Source: a virus
IMG/VR virus record: IMGVR_UViG_3300044837_000080
Location: 1 to 56,618 of that record
Length of the DNA stretch: 56,618 bases
Direction: 5' to 3' (one strand)
Positions within the stretch are counted from its first letter, which is position 1; each line of letters opens with the position of its first letter. Positions 34,577-43,380 of the stretch are shown piece after piece. The notes below the pieces were generated by a model. The model did not search any database, was not told where the DNA came from, and saw only the letters and a program-made list of their open reading frames with translations. Position numbers and translations under genes: made by a program.

Positions 34577-36706
34577 GTGGCAATAACCAGCGCTCCCCGC
34601 ACAGCTCCCGGATACATGTCGGAACAGCCCGGTGTATTCGGTAACACCGTATTTGATATCCTGGAAACCATCCCGGATCTGGTATGGCCTGGATCGGTTC
34701 AAACGTTCGCAAAGATGCGGACTGATCCTCAGCTAGCCGCTGTGTTGAATGCGTACACACTTCCACTCCGGCAAGCATCCAAGCATGTAGACCCGGCTGG
34801 ATGTAGTGACGAGGTAGTCCAGCTAGTTTCGGATGACCTCGGGATTCCCATCCTAGGATCCGGTGACGAGCCCGGTCCAGCGCGTAGGCGTGGTGTGAAT
34901 TTCGATGACCATTTCCGGCTCGCTCTCCTGAGTCTCGTATTCGGGCACATGCCGTTCGCTCTCCGATTCGATATCCTCGGATCCCCACAGCGGGCGCGTC
35001 TAGCTGAGCTAGGCGAACGTATGCCTAGCACCATTACGCAGATGTTCACTAACGATGATGGCAGCCTGAAGGACATCATCCAATTCGGGAACATGACCCC
35101 GATCCCGGCTAGTAATCTGGTCTGGTACGTGCATGAGCGCGAGGGTGCCGCGTGGCAGGGTAAGTCAATGCTCCGGCCGGCGTACGGAGCATGGCTTCTG
35201 AAGCACGAGATGTGGCGCGTACTGGCGACTGGTAACCGGCGCTTCAGTATGGGAGTCCCCAACGTAACCGCTCCGGTCGGTGGCACTCCCCAACAGGTAG
35301 AGCAAGCGGCCTTGCTCGCATCATCCATGCGCGTAGGGGACCAAGCCGGTATCGGGCTCCCGGACGGTTTCAAGCTGGAACTGACAGGGATCACGGGATC
35401 CGTTCCGGACACGTTGGCATTCATCCGGTATCTGGATGGTTGCATGGCGCAAATGGCATTGGCATCTGTGCTTAACCTGGATGCGTCCCCCAACGGGTCA
35501 CGGGCTCTCGGCGCGACTTTCGTAGATCTGTTGCTCTCATCCCTGAACGGCATTGGTAAGGAACTAGCGGGCACGCTTACCGGGCTAGCCGTCCGGATGA
35601 CCGATTACAATTTCGGGGAAGATGAACCAGCGCCGCGTATCGTGATCGGGGATGCCGGATCCCGTCCTGAGGTGACATCCCTCACAATTAGTGATCTCAT
35701 GAAAGTCGGGGCAGTCTCCCCAGATCCGGCGCTGGAAGAATGGGTCCGAGAGCGTTGGAACATGCCGGAACGCGAGGATGACCCCGAGCCCGTACCGGTT
35801 CCCGCACTTCCCCCGGACGCCATTGGTACGCCGCCGGCTGTGCCCCCGGTCCCGGATGTTCCCCCGGTCCCCATGCCGGAGCCAGTGAAGGCGTCCCGGA
35901 AGCGTACGCGTACCCGAGTAGGTGTCCAGACCGGGATCCGAGCCGCCACGGTTGGACACCGGGATTTGACCATGGTGGAAGCCGTGTCTCAGGTGAACCC
36001 CGAGACCATAGATGTTCAGTGGACCTCAGCGCTTACGGCACTGGTGGCAGGGTGGACGGCTATCAGTGCGGCACAGCGCGCGGACATCACGGATCAGATC
36101 AAGGCAGCCGTCAAAGCTGATGACATGGAAGCACTCGCGGCTATCACGGTAGATATCGGGGACGGTACCGAGCTACTGACAGACGCCATGCGAGCCATGT
36201 CTGAAGATGCCGCTAAGGAAGCCAAGCGGGAAGCCAAAGATCAGGGCGTAACGGTTACCGGTGAAGTGATCGATACCGAGCGGCTCGGATCCATCGCGGC
36301 AACTGTAGTAGCCATCATGGGATCAGGGTTTGCCGGCGCGGCTGCCCGTGAAGCGCTACGGGTCTGGAGTCCAGGTAGCAAGGGTTCCGATATCGCGGCA
36401 CTGGTGGATACCCATCTCGGTAGCCTCTCGGATGCGTACCTGAAGGATCAGCTAGGCCACGCGCTATCGTCGGCTCAGAATGCGGCACGTATGGCGGTAA
36501 TGAACGCTGGACCTAAAGCGGATTACTACTCATCTGAAATTCTAGATGAGGCTACCTGTGACCCTTGCCGAGGTATGGACGGTACCAAATTCAAGGATGC
36601 GGATGCCGCTAGCGAGGCTTACGCATCTGGCGGGTACATCCGGTGTCTAGGTCGAGAACGTTGTCGGGGTATTGTCGTTGCCGTTTACGCGGACGTGACT
36701 AAGTGA
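34577..36706 (+). CDS. Portal (DUF935/Mu gp29-like) fused to a MuF-type C-terminal domain
   Basis: 709 aa; GTG 34577 with GAAAGGGGAGC. Seen: DPQLAAVLNAYTLPLRQASK and FGHMPFALRF near the start, as in Mu gp29-like portals. A Pro-rich linker follows (about 405-440: PAVPPVPDVPPVP), then a second domain with MNAGPKADYYSSEILDEATC, DPCRGMDGTKF and GGYIRCLGRERCRG. That is the MuF/SPP1 gp7-like head morphogenesis pattern. The two roles are usually on separate genes, so this is a fusion. The portal forms the DNA-entry ring; MuF proteins enter the head in small numbers. Confidence 0.85.
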   Translation: MAITSAPRTAPGYMSEQPGVFGNTVFDILETIPDLVWPGSVQTFAKMRTDPQLAAVLNAYTLPLRQASKHVDPAGCSDEVVQLVSDDLGIPILGSGDEPGPARRRGVNFDDHFRLALLSLVFGHMPFALRFDILGSPQRARLAELGERMPSTITQMFTNDDGSLKDIIQFGNMTPIPASNLVWYVHEREGAAWQGKSMLRPAYGAWLLKHEMWRVLATGNRRFSMGVPNVTAPVGGTPQQVEQAALLASSMRVGDQAGIGLPDGFKLELTGITGSVPDTLAFIRYLDGCMAQMALASVLNLDASPNGSRALGATFVDLLLSSLNGIGKELAGTLTGLAVRMTDYNFGEDEPAPRIVIGDAGSRPEVTSLTISDLMKVGAVSPDPALEEWVRERWNMPEREDDPEPVPVPALPPDAIGTPPAVPPVPDVPPVPMPEPVKASRKRTRTRVGVQTGIRAATVGHRDLTMVEAVSQVNPETIDVQWTSALTALVAGWTAISAAQRADITDQIKAAVKADDMEALAAITVDIGDGTELLTDAMRAMSEDAAKEAKREAKDQGVTVTGEVIDTERLGSIAATVVAIMGSGFAGAAAREALRVWSPGSKGSDIAALVDTHLGSLSDAYLKDQLGHALSSAQNAARMAVMNAGPKADYYSSEILDEATCDPCRGMDGTKFKDADAASEAYASGGYIRCLGRERCRGIVVAVYADVTK

Positions 36707-38193
36707 CCACTCCGCTTACGGTGCCCACAGCGCCGGCGCTTTCCAGCATTCAGAATGTCGAGATAGCGCAGACTGGTACCTGGAAGATATCCACCGGAAC
36801 GGCAACGTTCACCACAGAAGATTTTCACGCCGCTGTGGCCGCGCTGGACTGCCCTGCCATTCGGAGACCCATCCTGAAGCTAGGCCATGTTGATCCCCGC
36901 TTTGATGGGGAGCCCGCAGTGGGATGGATTGACAATCTAGCGGTCAACGCCAATGGCGTGACGGTGCTCGGGGATTACGTGGGGATGCCTGGATGGCTCG
37001 GACCCGTAATCGCTAGTGCATATCCCGATCGCAGTATGGAAGCGTGTTGGAATTTCAAATGCCAGATCGGGCATACGCATCCATTCGTTATCACTGCCGT
37101 TGCACTGCTCGGGGTTAAACCACCTGGAATAGGCACACTGGATAGCCTTCAGGACGTAGCCACTTTGTATGGCGTAGCGGCATCCGTTGACGAGTCCAAT
37201 AACGGATTCTCATTGATTGTCCACGCAAAGGGAGCCGAACCCATGCCTAATCCAGAGCCGCGTATCATCGCGGCTGGAATCTCCACAGAAGATATCCGGC
37301 GCGAGTACTACGAGGAAGCGGCGAGTCCATCCACATGGATCACATGCTTTGAGCTGGACCCGCTTCAGCTCATCGTGATGGATGATGCAAGCGGGGATAT
37401 CTCCCGGATCCCCATCACGATCAACGGAACCGAATTCACCTTCGGGGACCCCGTTCCGGTAGTGATTCAGTACGTGGATTCTGGCGTGAACCCGCTGAAC
37501 GCATCCGCTCTCGTCTACGCATCCCGAGCCGAATCCCGACCGGCCACGCGTACCGAACCCGTTCTCACCGAACGGCAGTGGAGTGATGTCAACCCTAACC
37601 CCAACCCTGACACGGCTCTCACGCCGGCTCAGGCCATCGCGAAAGTGCACAAAGCGGCATCCCAAGTAGGGACACCGGAAACAGATCAGGGAGGTTCCCC
37701 CGTGAACCGAGAGAAGATGCGGGAAGCGTTGGGACTCTCCCCCGACGCTACCGACACTGAAGTCGCAACGGCTTTCGCCGCTTCGCTTCAGACCGCCACC
37801 CCGGCGGCCCCCGTGACCCCGAGCCTCACTGAGGTGACGGCATCTACGCGCGTGCCGGACGGCATGATGGTCGTGGACGCGTCCGTGATCTCCAGTCTTC
37901 AGGATCAGGCACGCAAGGGAGAGGCTGCCTTTGCCGAGATTCAGAAGAACCGGCGTGACACCGTGATCAGTGCCGCGATCAGTTCCGGCAAGTTCCCGCC
38001 GGCGCGTAAGGAACATTACGAGGGGATGTGGGCTGCAGACCCGGTCGGGGCTGAAGCCACGATCAACAATCTCGCGGCCGGACTGGTTCCCGTCAACGCA
38101 GCGTCCGGGTACCCCGGTACCGGCTCGGAGACTTTCGAGCAAGACGAGACGTACTACGCGCTTTACCCCGAGATGAGGCCGGCCAATGCCTGA
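36703..38193 (+). CDS. Capsid maturation protease/scaffold (Mu gpI-like)
   Basis: 496 aa; GTG 36703 overlaps the portal stop (GTGA). Seen: FHAAVAALDCPAIRRPILKL, GHVDPRFDGEPAVGWIDNL and DRSMEACWNF, the pattern of the Mu I-type prohead protease. A long Ala/Thr/Pro-rich scaffold-like second half follows with helix KNRRDTVISAAISSGKFPPA. Known: such proteins shape the prohead and cut themselves and capsid parts. It stands directly before decoration and capsid genes. Confidence 0.8.
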   Translation: MTTPLTVPTAPALSSIQNVEIAQTGTWKISTGTATFTTEDFHAAVAALDCPAIRRPILKLGHVDPRFDGEPAVGWIDNLAVNANGVTVLGDYVGMPGWLGPVIASAYPDRSMEACWNFKCQIGHTHPFVITAVALLGVKPPGIGTLDSLQDVATLYGVAASVDESNNGFSLIVHAKGAEPMPNPEPRIIAAGISTEDIRREYYEEAASPSTWITCFELDPLQLIVMDDASGDISRIPITINGTEFTFGDPVPVVIQYVDSGVNPLNASALVYASRAESRPATRTEPVLTERQWSDVNPNPNPDTALTPAQAIAKVHKAASQVGTPETDQGGSPVNREKMREALGLSPDATDTEVATAFAASLQTATPAAPVTPSLTEVTASTRVPDGMMVVDASVISSLQDQARKGEAAFAEIQKNRRDTVISAAISSGKFPPARKEHYEGMWAADPVGAEATINNLAAGLVPVNAASGYPGTGSETFEQDETYYALYPEMRPANA

Positions 38194-38560
38194 TTACACT
38201 CCGGTATTCCTTCCGGGACAGATCTACACTACTCAGGCATCCGCCGCGATCACTGGTGGACAGCTGGTGGAAGTCTCGGGATCGGGCACTGTCGCGCCGG
38301 CGGCTCTCAACTCTGTCAAGGTCGTTGGCATGGCCGCTCGGGATGCCGCTTCAGGTTCCAAGCTGCCGGTCATCCTTGACAAGGTAGTCCACGAGTCGGT
38401 TTCTGCAGGCGGCTCTACTGCCGGGGATTCTCTCGGCTCGGGTGCCGCTGGAACGGTCGCGACTGTGGCCGCTGCGGTTGGTGCGGCTGCAGGTACCCGG
38501 ATCGGTATCGCTCTCACTACGGCTATCGACGCAGCGGTCATTCGCTGGGTTGCACTCTAA
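38186..38560 (+). CDS. Head decoration/cement protein (DUF2190-like)
   Basis: 124 aa; ATG 38186 overlaps the protease gene by 8 nt. Seen: FLPGQIYTTQASAAITGGQL, VAPAALNSVKVVGMAARDA, and a Gly/Ala-rich beta body; this is the usual small cement protein before the capsid gene. It would sit on the outer capsid surface and stabilise it. Confidence 0.75.
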   Translation: MPDYTPVFLPGQIYTTQASAAITGGQLVEVSGSGTVAPAALNSVKVVGMAARDAASGSKLPVILDKVVHESVSAGGSTAGDSLGSGAAGTVATVAAAVGAAAGTRIGIALTTAIDAAVIRWVAL

Positions 38561-38577
38561 GAAGGGAGTGACTTAAC

Positions 38578-39507
38578 GTGCCGCATACTTATCCCGCTGC
38601 GCCGCCTACCATTGCCAGTAATGTACTGACAATCTCGCGGTTCCTGAACAGTCCTCCGACCGTTCAGAGGCAGTTGCGTACCATCGCTCAGCAGCGTTTC
38701 ATCGCGGATGTTCTGCTCTCGGGACGTTACGAGACCGCCGGCGGAGCCATTCTTTACGAGCAGTCCGAGAGCATCTACACGGACAAGGCTCCGGAAGCCA
38801 TCGCGGCCGGTGCGGAGTACCCGCGCTCTACTGCGTCCCCCGGTCCCGCCGCTATCGCCGGCGTGGTCAAGTGGGGGCAGGATGTCCCGATCACTGACGA
38901 GCATGTCCACCGGTACGGGCGGCGCGCTGTGGACGTGTCTCTCCTGAAGATCGTCAACTTCCTGGTCAAACAGGTTGACGCGGTGGCACTCGCAGTCATC
39001 GCGGCTGCCGCTACACAGACTGCTGCCGCCACGGTGGCATGGTCCACGGTCGCTACGGCTGATCCCCTTCTGGACCTCATGAAGGGTGCCGCTGCGATCC
39101 GGGCTAACGACATGGGTTTTGACCCTGACGTTGCCGTGATGTCGGATCTCGCCTACGCGTACCTGGTTTCCAACCCGAAGATCATCTCGGGTCTTCAGCG
39201 CGAGTCGGATACCAGCGTCACGCGCTCGGGAACCAGCGGAGTCCTCTCCGTTGCCGGCATGAAGATCCTCCCGACGAACAACCTACCGACTGCCGGGAAC
39301 GTGTTCCTCGTGGACACCACGCAGTGTGGTGGACTGGCGTACGAGCGGCTGGAAAGCCCTGAGTACCAGGGTGATCCGTCGAACGGTGTGGAGTCATGGG
39401 TCCGGCGTGACCCTGAAGCCAACGATCAGTGGCTCGTCCGTGGCCGTCGCCCGGTGGTTCCGATCGTTCAGGAACCGCTCTCTCTGTACAAGATCACGGG
39501 AGTCTGA
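38578..39507 (+). CDS. Major capsid protein
   Basis: 309 aa; GTG 38578 with GAAGGGAGTGAC. Seen: EYPRSTASPGPAAIAGVVKW followed by GQDVPITDEHVHRYGRRAVD, a long Ala-rich helix, AVMSDLAYAYLVSNP, and FLVDTTQCGGLAYERLESPE. These match HK97-fold capsid proteins of actinophages in order and length. It follows protease and decoration genes as expected. No N-terminal scaffold is visible, because the protease-scaffold gene provides it. Confidence 0.85.
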   Translation: MPHTYPAAPPTIASNVLTISRFLNSPPTVQRQLRTIAQQRFIADVLLSGRYETAGGAILYEQSESIYTDKAPEAIAAGAEYPRSTASPGPAAIAGVVKWGQDVPITDEHVHRYGRRAVDVSLLKIVNFLVKQVDAVALAVIAAAATQTAAATVAWSTVATADPLLDLMKGAAAIRANDMGFDPDVAVMSDLAYAYLVSNPKIISGLQRESDTSVTRSGTSGVLSVAGMKILPTNNLPTAGNVFLVDTTQCGGLAYERLESPEYQGDPSNGVESWVRRDPEANDQWLVRGRRPVVPIVQEPLSLYKITGV

Positions 39508-39510
39508 TCC

Positions 39511-39849
39511 ATGAGTGATCAGGTGGTATGGGCAGCTCTGTCTGTCACGCATCCCGAGACCGGAGAGGATCTCATTGTCAAACGAGATGACTTCCTCCCG
39601 GACTGGACCGATAGCTTCACGGCTTTCGCTCTCCGGACCACCGGAGCCACGCGGCATGTCCAGGACGGTCCGGCGCTCCCCGAGCCGGAGCCGGACAACG
39701 TTCCGGCCTTCAGCACGGAACAGATCACGCGTCCGAGCACGAGTGACACTGTCGACGTGTGGCGCGCGTACGCGGTCAACCAGGGACTACCCGCTGAGGA
39801 AGCCAATAAGGCGACCAAAGCCGATCTCATCTCTCGCTACCGGTCATGA
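39511..39849 (+). CDS. Head protein with C-terminal HeH-like domain (112 aa)
   Basis: ATG 39511, 4 nt after the capsid stop. Seen: an N-terminal beta part (WAALSVTHPETGEDLIVKRD), an acidic Pro-rich linker, and a C-terminal helix-extended-helix type segment (DTVDVWRAYAVNQGLPAEEA, TKADLISRY). Such segments occur in small head proteins of siphoviruses. Exact role unknown. Confidence 0.7.
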   Translation: MSDQVVWAALSVTHPETGEDLIVKRDDFLPDWTDSFTAFALRTTGATRHVQDGPALPEPEPDNVPAFSTEQITRPSTSDTVDVWRAYAVNQGLPAEEANKATKADLISRYRS

Positions 39850-39853
39850 GAAC

Positions 39854-39893
39854 GTGATCCGGTAACTGTTCCCCCGTTCGGTTACCGGATCAC
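39854..39893 (+). terminator. Hairpin inside the structural operon
   Basis: A perfect 13-bp stem GTGATCCGGTAAC with 14-nt loop, between the capsid and the next head gene. It may lower downstream expression after the highly made capsid protein. Confidence 0.7.
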
Positions 39894-39913
39894 TCTCGGA
39901 AAGGGAAACACTC

Positions 39914-40291
39914 ATGGCCACACTCGCTAGCACTACTCCCCCGATGATCTCCCGGAATTCTGCCCTAGGTGCCAGCGCCGGTCAACAGGTTGGATACGTT
40001 GCCGCTAACGCTGGTGGGGACATGGTCCCGCTGAGCGGTCAAGCTGTTCTGTTCTCTATCAAGACAACGGGCACGGCAGTCACGGCGACCCTGGATAGCG
40101 TGGCTCCGAGTAGCTACGGGACCAATGTCGATATCACCATGGTTCTAGCGGCTACCGATGAACAGCACATTCTGATTAAGAACGATGGCCGGATGGATCA
40201 GGGCAGCGTCAACGCCGGACTCATGGCTATCACCTACTCCGGTACGCCTACCGGCGCGAGCATCCGAGCAACTATTATTCCGGGGATCTGA
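39914..40291 (+). CDS. Hypothetical head protein (125 aa)
   Basis: ATG 39914 with GGAAAGGGAAACACTC. Seen: a Ser/Thr/Gly-rich beta protein (GDMVPLSGQAVLFSIKTTGT, AVTATLDSVAPSSYGTNVDI, ADEQHILIKNDGRM-like region). It resembles small outer capsid or decoration proteins. Between capsid and connector genes. Confidence 0.65.
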   Translation: MATLASTTPPMISRNSALGASAGQQVGYVAANAGGDMVPLSGQAVLFSIKTTGTAVTATLDSVAPSSYGTNVDITMVLAATDEQHILIKNDGRMDQGSVNAGLMAITYSGTPTGASIRATIIPGI

Positions 40292-40292
40292 C

Positions 40293-40616
40293 ATGTCCTT
40301 TGATGACCAGATCGACAACACAAAGAATGCTGACCTGAAGCGTCGGATCCGGCTCGCTTCGATCATTGCCGCTATCGACGTGCAAGGGGAAGCCGTAGCG
40401 GACATGACTCCGGCGGTCTATGCCAAGCGTGCGGCTCTGGCGAATAAGGTCATCCAGACTGCCGGACTCGGGACTCCCGGTGACGATGTCAATCAGATGT
40501 TCACATGGGCAGTCTGCTCTAATGTCGCCATCACTGCCGATAGCCCGGATGGCGACATCCAATTCTCTGTCAACACCGTATGGTCCGACTGTGCCGGCGT
40601 AACGGGAACCGACTAA
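40293..40616 (+). CDS. Hypothetical head-tail protein (107 aa)
   Basis: ATG 40293, 1 nt after the previous stop. Seen: charged helical N-terminal part (FDDQIDNTKNADLKRRIRLA, YAKRAALANKVIQTAG) and WAVCSNVAITADSPDGDIQF. Such small helical proteins often are head-tail adaptors or completion proteins. No family named. Confidence 0.68.
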   Translation: MSFDDQIDNTKNADLKRRIRLASIIAAIDVQGEAVADMTPAVYAKRAALANKVIQTAGLGTPGDDVNQMFTWAVCSNVAITADSPDGDIQFSVNTVWSDCAGVTGTD

Positions 40617-41047
40617 TGACAGCTACCTGGACCCCGACACTACTTCAGGTTGCCGCGTGCATCCCGTCGCGTACGGTCAACCAGTCAGATCCGGGTAGCG
40701 ACCGTCACCTGAATACGTTCACTGTGGACACGGTACCCACAGCGGTACAAGCACAGGTCCGGATAGACAGCGCGGTGGAGAGTGTCATTAATGCCGTGTC
40801 CACTCTCCCGACGCTACTGGAATCAGCGGCACACAGTGCGGCTACATGGCGTGCGGCTGCAGATATCGAATTGGTATACCCGGACCGTACCGCCGATATC
40901 GACATCTATACGAAACTGAACGAGCGCGCCGAAAAAGAATGGAAACTATTCCTGGAGAAAGCCGAATCAGTAGGCGGTAGTTCGGAAGCCGTCAATCCAG
41001 CGTGGTATATGCCCGATCCGGTTTCATGGGGCGATACAGATCTTTAG
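40616..41047 (+). CDS. Putative head-tail connector (143 aa)
   Basis: ATG 40616 overlaps the upstream stop (TAATG). Seen: WTPTLLQVAACIPSRTVNQS at the start, Ala-rich helices, ADIELVYPDRTADIDIYTKL and a C-terminal YMPDPVSWGDTDL. The helical Ala-rich middle and its place between capsid and tail genes fit a gp6/gp15-like adaptor. Moderate certainty. Confidence 0.65.
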   Translation: MTATWTPTLLQVAACIPSRTVNQSDPGSDRHLNTFTVDTVPTAVQAQVRIDSAVESVINAVSTLPTLLESAAHSAATWRAAADIELVYPDRTADIDIYTKLNERAEKEWKLFLEKAESVGGSSEAVNPAWYMPDPVSWGDTDL

Positions 41048-41058
41048 GAGATTCTGTT

Positions 41059-41382
41059 ATGGGAACTGATACCTATCCGTACATTGCAACCGAGAACATC
41101 TACGCGGGTACCGTACTGGCCTACGTCCCCGGCGACCCTGTGCCCGAAGAGAACGCACTCCGGCTCGGCTACGTGGATGCCGGCTCGGTTGTCCCCCGAG
41201 CGGAGTACGACCCTGCCGATCCCGTGGCTGAAGGTCAACCGCTGAAGCGTGGTGACATGCCTCCCCATCTGGTCTCTCCCGAGTCCGTGACCGTGCTGAC
41301 TCCCGAGTCCGCTCCGGCTACTACGGTCACTGTCGAGCCCGCTAAGACGGCTACCAAGTCTGCCACTAAGGCGAGTACCTGA
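41059..41382 (+). CDS. Hypothetical protein (107 aa)
   Basis: ATG 41059 with TTTAGGAGATTCTG, a very good site; the reading from 41002 overlaps the neighbour. Seen: ENIYAGTVLAYVPGDPVPEE, Pro/Val-rich, and a Lys/Thr/Ala-rich tail (EPAKTATKSATKAS). Low-complexity tail suggests a flexible virion part. Confidence 0.68.
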   Translation: MGTDTYPYIATENIYAGTVLAYVPGDPVPEENALRLGYVDAGSVVPRAEYDPADPVAEGQPLKRGDMPPHLVSPESVTVLTPESAPATTVTVEPAKTATKSATKAST

Positions 41383-41383
41383 G

Positions 41384-41653
41384 ATGGATAAGGACACGAT
41401 GCTGAAAATCCCAACCCTGGGTGATCGTGTGAAGTACGTGGGGAAGCTAGGCGCGAGTTCCCCGCGTGTTGCTTTCGTCACAAGCTCGTATCTGGATGTC
41501 CAGCCGGGTACGGATCTGATTCCGCTCAGTTCCCCCATGCACGTTTACCTTTGGGTGTTCACTCCCCGAAGTGTGGGATTCCCCGAGAGCGATGTCCCGT
41601 ACGATCCCGAAGGTGCTCCGGGTACCTGGTCATGGTTTTCGGATAAGGACTGA
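41384..41653 (+). CDS. Hypothetical head-tail joining protein (89 aa)
   Basis: ATG 41384, 1 nt after the previous stop; a weak site lies within the upstream gene end. Beta-rich (RVKYVGKLGASSPRVAFVTS, PMHVYLWVFTPRSVGFPESD). The size and place suit a small head-tail joining protein, by context only. Confidence 0.65.
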   Translation: MDKDTMLKIPTLGDRVKYVGKLGASSPRVAFVTSSYLDVQPGTDLIPLSSPMHVYLWVFTPRSVGFPESDVPYDPEGAPGTWSWFSDKD

Positions 41654-41655
41654 TC

Positions 41656-41883
41656 ATGGCGCACAGAGATGATGCCCTAGCGGCACAACCACAGACGGCA
41701 TCCGTTCAGGTTCAACTCGTGGATATGGAACCTGTGCTAGGTCTGGTGGCCGCTGTGTCGTCTTTCTGTGCCCTGATTACCCCTGAGCAGTATCAGGCCA
41801 TGACCACTAATCAAGTGGAAGCGCTCGGCATGGCTCAGGGCATTCTATGGCGTCTGAGTCATTCACGACCTGAGGTGAAGTGA
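41656..41883 (+). CDS. Hypothetical protein (75 aa)
   Basis: ATG 41656, 2 nt after the previous stop. Helical, with LVDMEPVLGLVAAVSSFCAL and QYQAMTTNQVEALGMAQGIL. No family recognised. Its stop overlaps the next start (TGATG). Confidence 0.65.
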   Translation: MAHRDDALAAQPQTASVQVQLVDMEPVLGLVAAVSSFCALITPEQYQAMTTNQVEALGMAQGILWRLSHSRPEVK

Positions 41884-42317
41884 TGGCAGTAGGCGGCCGG
41901 CTTCAGTGGTACCAAGCTGCACTAGATGAACTACTCCTATCCGTGGATGGACCCCTAGGTATGTACCTCGGACACCTAGCCGAGATCGTAACCCAAGGTG
42001 CAAAGCGTAGATGTCCGGTATCCCCGGACGGCTCGCATGGTAGACCTTCAGGCTACACGCGGTCTCAGATTGGATGGGAGATCGGGACAGATTCCTATGG
42101 TCCGTATGCCTACGTGATGTCTCCGGCCATGAGTCCTACCGGCTACCCGATCGGTTATGGCCTGGAGATTGGTACTGCACCGCACGTTATCAAGTCTCAC
42201 GGACTGTATCCGCTGAAGGACAAATACGGTCGCGTATTCGGACAGAAGGTCAACCATCCCGGAACCCTTCCACAGCCGTACCTACGTCCGGCACTCGATG
42301 ACATTCGGGGTATGTGA
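41883..42317 (+). CDS. HK97 gp10-like neck/tail completion protein (144 aa)
   Basis: ATG 41883. Seen: GGRLQWYQAALDELLLSVDG, AEIVTQGAKRRCPVSPDG (helix with the TQGAKRxCPV pattern), GWEIGTDSYGPYAYVM, and the end GTLPQPYLRPALDDIRG. These are the landmarks of the HK97 gp10/minor tail family that joins head and tail. Certainty is good for family, moderate for exact role. Confidence 0.75.
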   Translation: MAVGGRLQWYQAALDELLLSVDGPLGMYLGHLAEIVTQGAKRRCPVSPDGSHGRPSGYTRSQIGWEIGTDSYGPYAYVMSPAMSPTGYPIGYGLEIGTAPHVIKSHGLYPLKDKYGRVFGQKVNHPGTLPQPYLRPALDDIRGM

Positions 42318-42736
42318 TGGCTCTGGATGCAAAGGGGATAGTCCGTGACTGGATCAATACCCGTACCTGGGATCTGGTAGGACCCGGTAACCCTCTGGCT
42401 AACGGTGCCCACCTGAAGCGGCTCCGGGGTCCGGCTACCGGCGCGTACCTCAGGCTTACCACGATCGGGGGAGGCTCGGCATTGACGGCAGAGAACCCCG
42501 TCCACCGAGCCCGGCTATCCGCCACGATCTACGCCGCTTCACAGGGTGCCGCTGATAACGCCGCTGTGGCGTATGCATCCCTACTGGAGACCTTCATAGG
42601 GAAGCCGGTTCCCATGGGTGATTACCGGTGTCTGATTGTGGATAACCTCAGCGGACCCGTTCAGATAGACGATTCCGAATCCACTAAAGAGCAGTATCGG
42701 TGTCTGGTAGACGCTGATTTCTATCTGACCGTTTAG
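42317..42736 (+). CDS. Tail terminator-like protein (139 aa)
   Basis: ATG 42317 overlaps the upstream stop (TGATG). Seen: KGIVRDWINTRTWDLVGPGN, RLTTIGGGSALTAENPVHRA, LSATIYAASQGAADNAAVAY and FIGKPVPMG. Size, fold pattern and position between gp10-like and tail tube genes fit a tail terminator (gpU-like), which caps the finished tail. Confidence 0.7.
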   Translation: MALDAKGIVRDWINTRTWDLVGPGNPLANGAHLKRLRGPATGAYLRLTTIGGGSALTAENPVHRARLSATIYAASQGAADNAAVAYASLLETFIGKPVPMGDYRCLIVDNLSGPVQIDDSESTKEQYRCLVDADFYLTV

Positions 42737-42758
42737 GACGGTCGGGAAGGTATCCCCC

Positions 42759-43340
42759 ATGCCCGCTATCACAGTCAATATCGGATCCATTGCTCTCGGA
42801 CCGGGGTTCCTCTACTGGGCTCCACTACTGACATCACTCCCGACCAACACCGTTGCCGGCTCGGTGTTCACGGACGTGTGGCCTGGAGCGTGGCTGCCGT
42901 TCGGTGCCACGGATGACGGCTCGGAATTCTCATTCAAGCCGACTACCGAGAACGTGGAAGTCGCAGAGTATAACGATCCCGTCGCCATCGTGTCCACGAG
43001 TCGAGAGATCTCCATTACGTTCGCACTCGCCAACGTCAACGCTACGAACCTCAAGCGGGTCCTTAACGGTGGTACGAATACCGTCACGGGATCCGGCGCT
43101 ACCACCTTGACCGCGTACACTCCCCCGTCTGTCGGTGGTGAGGTTCGTGGCATGGTCGGCTGGGAAGCTCAGGACTCTACCGAGCGTCTCGTGATGGAAC
43201 AGTGTTTCCAGACCGGGGAAGTCAAGGTGACCCGTAAGAAGGGTGCGGCGAAAGCTACCCTTCCCGTGGAATTCCACGCTGAGGTACCGGCCGGTGGGCA
43301 GCCGTTCCGACAGTGGTTCGCTGGCGTGTCCCGAGCCTGA
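42759..43340 (+). CDS. Major tail (tube) protein
   Basis: 193 aa; ATG 42759 with GGTCGGGAAGGTATCCCCC. Seen: a beta-rich protein with FKPTTENVEVAEYNDPVAIV, SREISITFALANVNATNLKR and ATLPVEFHAEVPAGGQPFR, the usual order of siphovirus tube proteins. It is followed by the frameshifted tail chaperones and the tape measure gene, which fixes its identity by context. Confidence 0.83.
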   Translation: MPAITVNIGSIALGPGFLYWAPLLTSLPTNTVAGSVFTDVWPGAWLPFGATDDGSEFSFKPTTENVEVAEYNDPVAIVSTSREISITFALANVNATNLKRVLNGGTNTVTGSGATTLTAYTPPSVGGEVRGMVGWEAQDSTERLVMEQCFQTGEVKVTRKKGAAKATLPVEFHAEVPAGGQPFRQWFAGVSRA

Positions 43341-43380
43341 TCCATCACATACGTTCACGAATCTTTAGGAGATTCAGAAC

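Noticed and set aside
34729-35574. 281-aa leftward ORF opposite the portal gene
   Set aside because: Antisense shadow of the portal gene with Ser/Arg-rich composition and no start signal.
37210-38142. 310-aa leftward ORF opposite the protease gene
   Set aside because: Lies wholly inside a well supported rightward gene, has a His/Arg/Gly-rich random composition and no ribosome site or neighbours.
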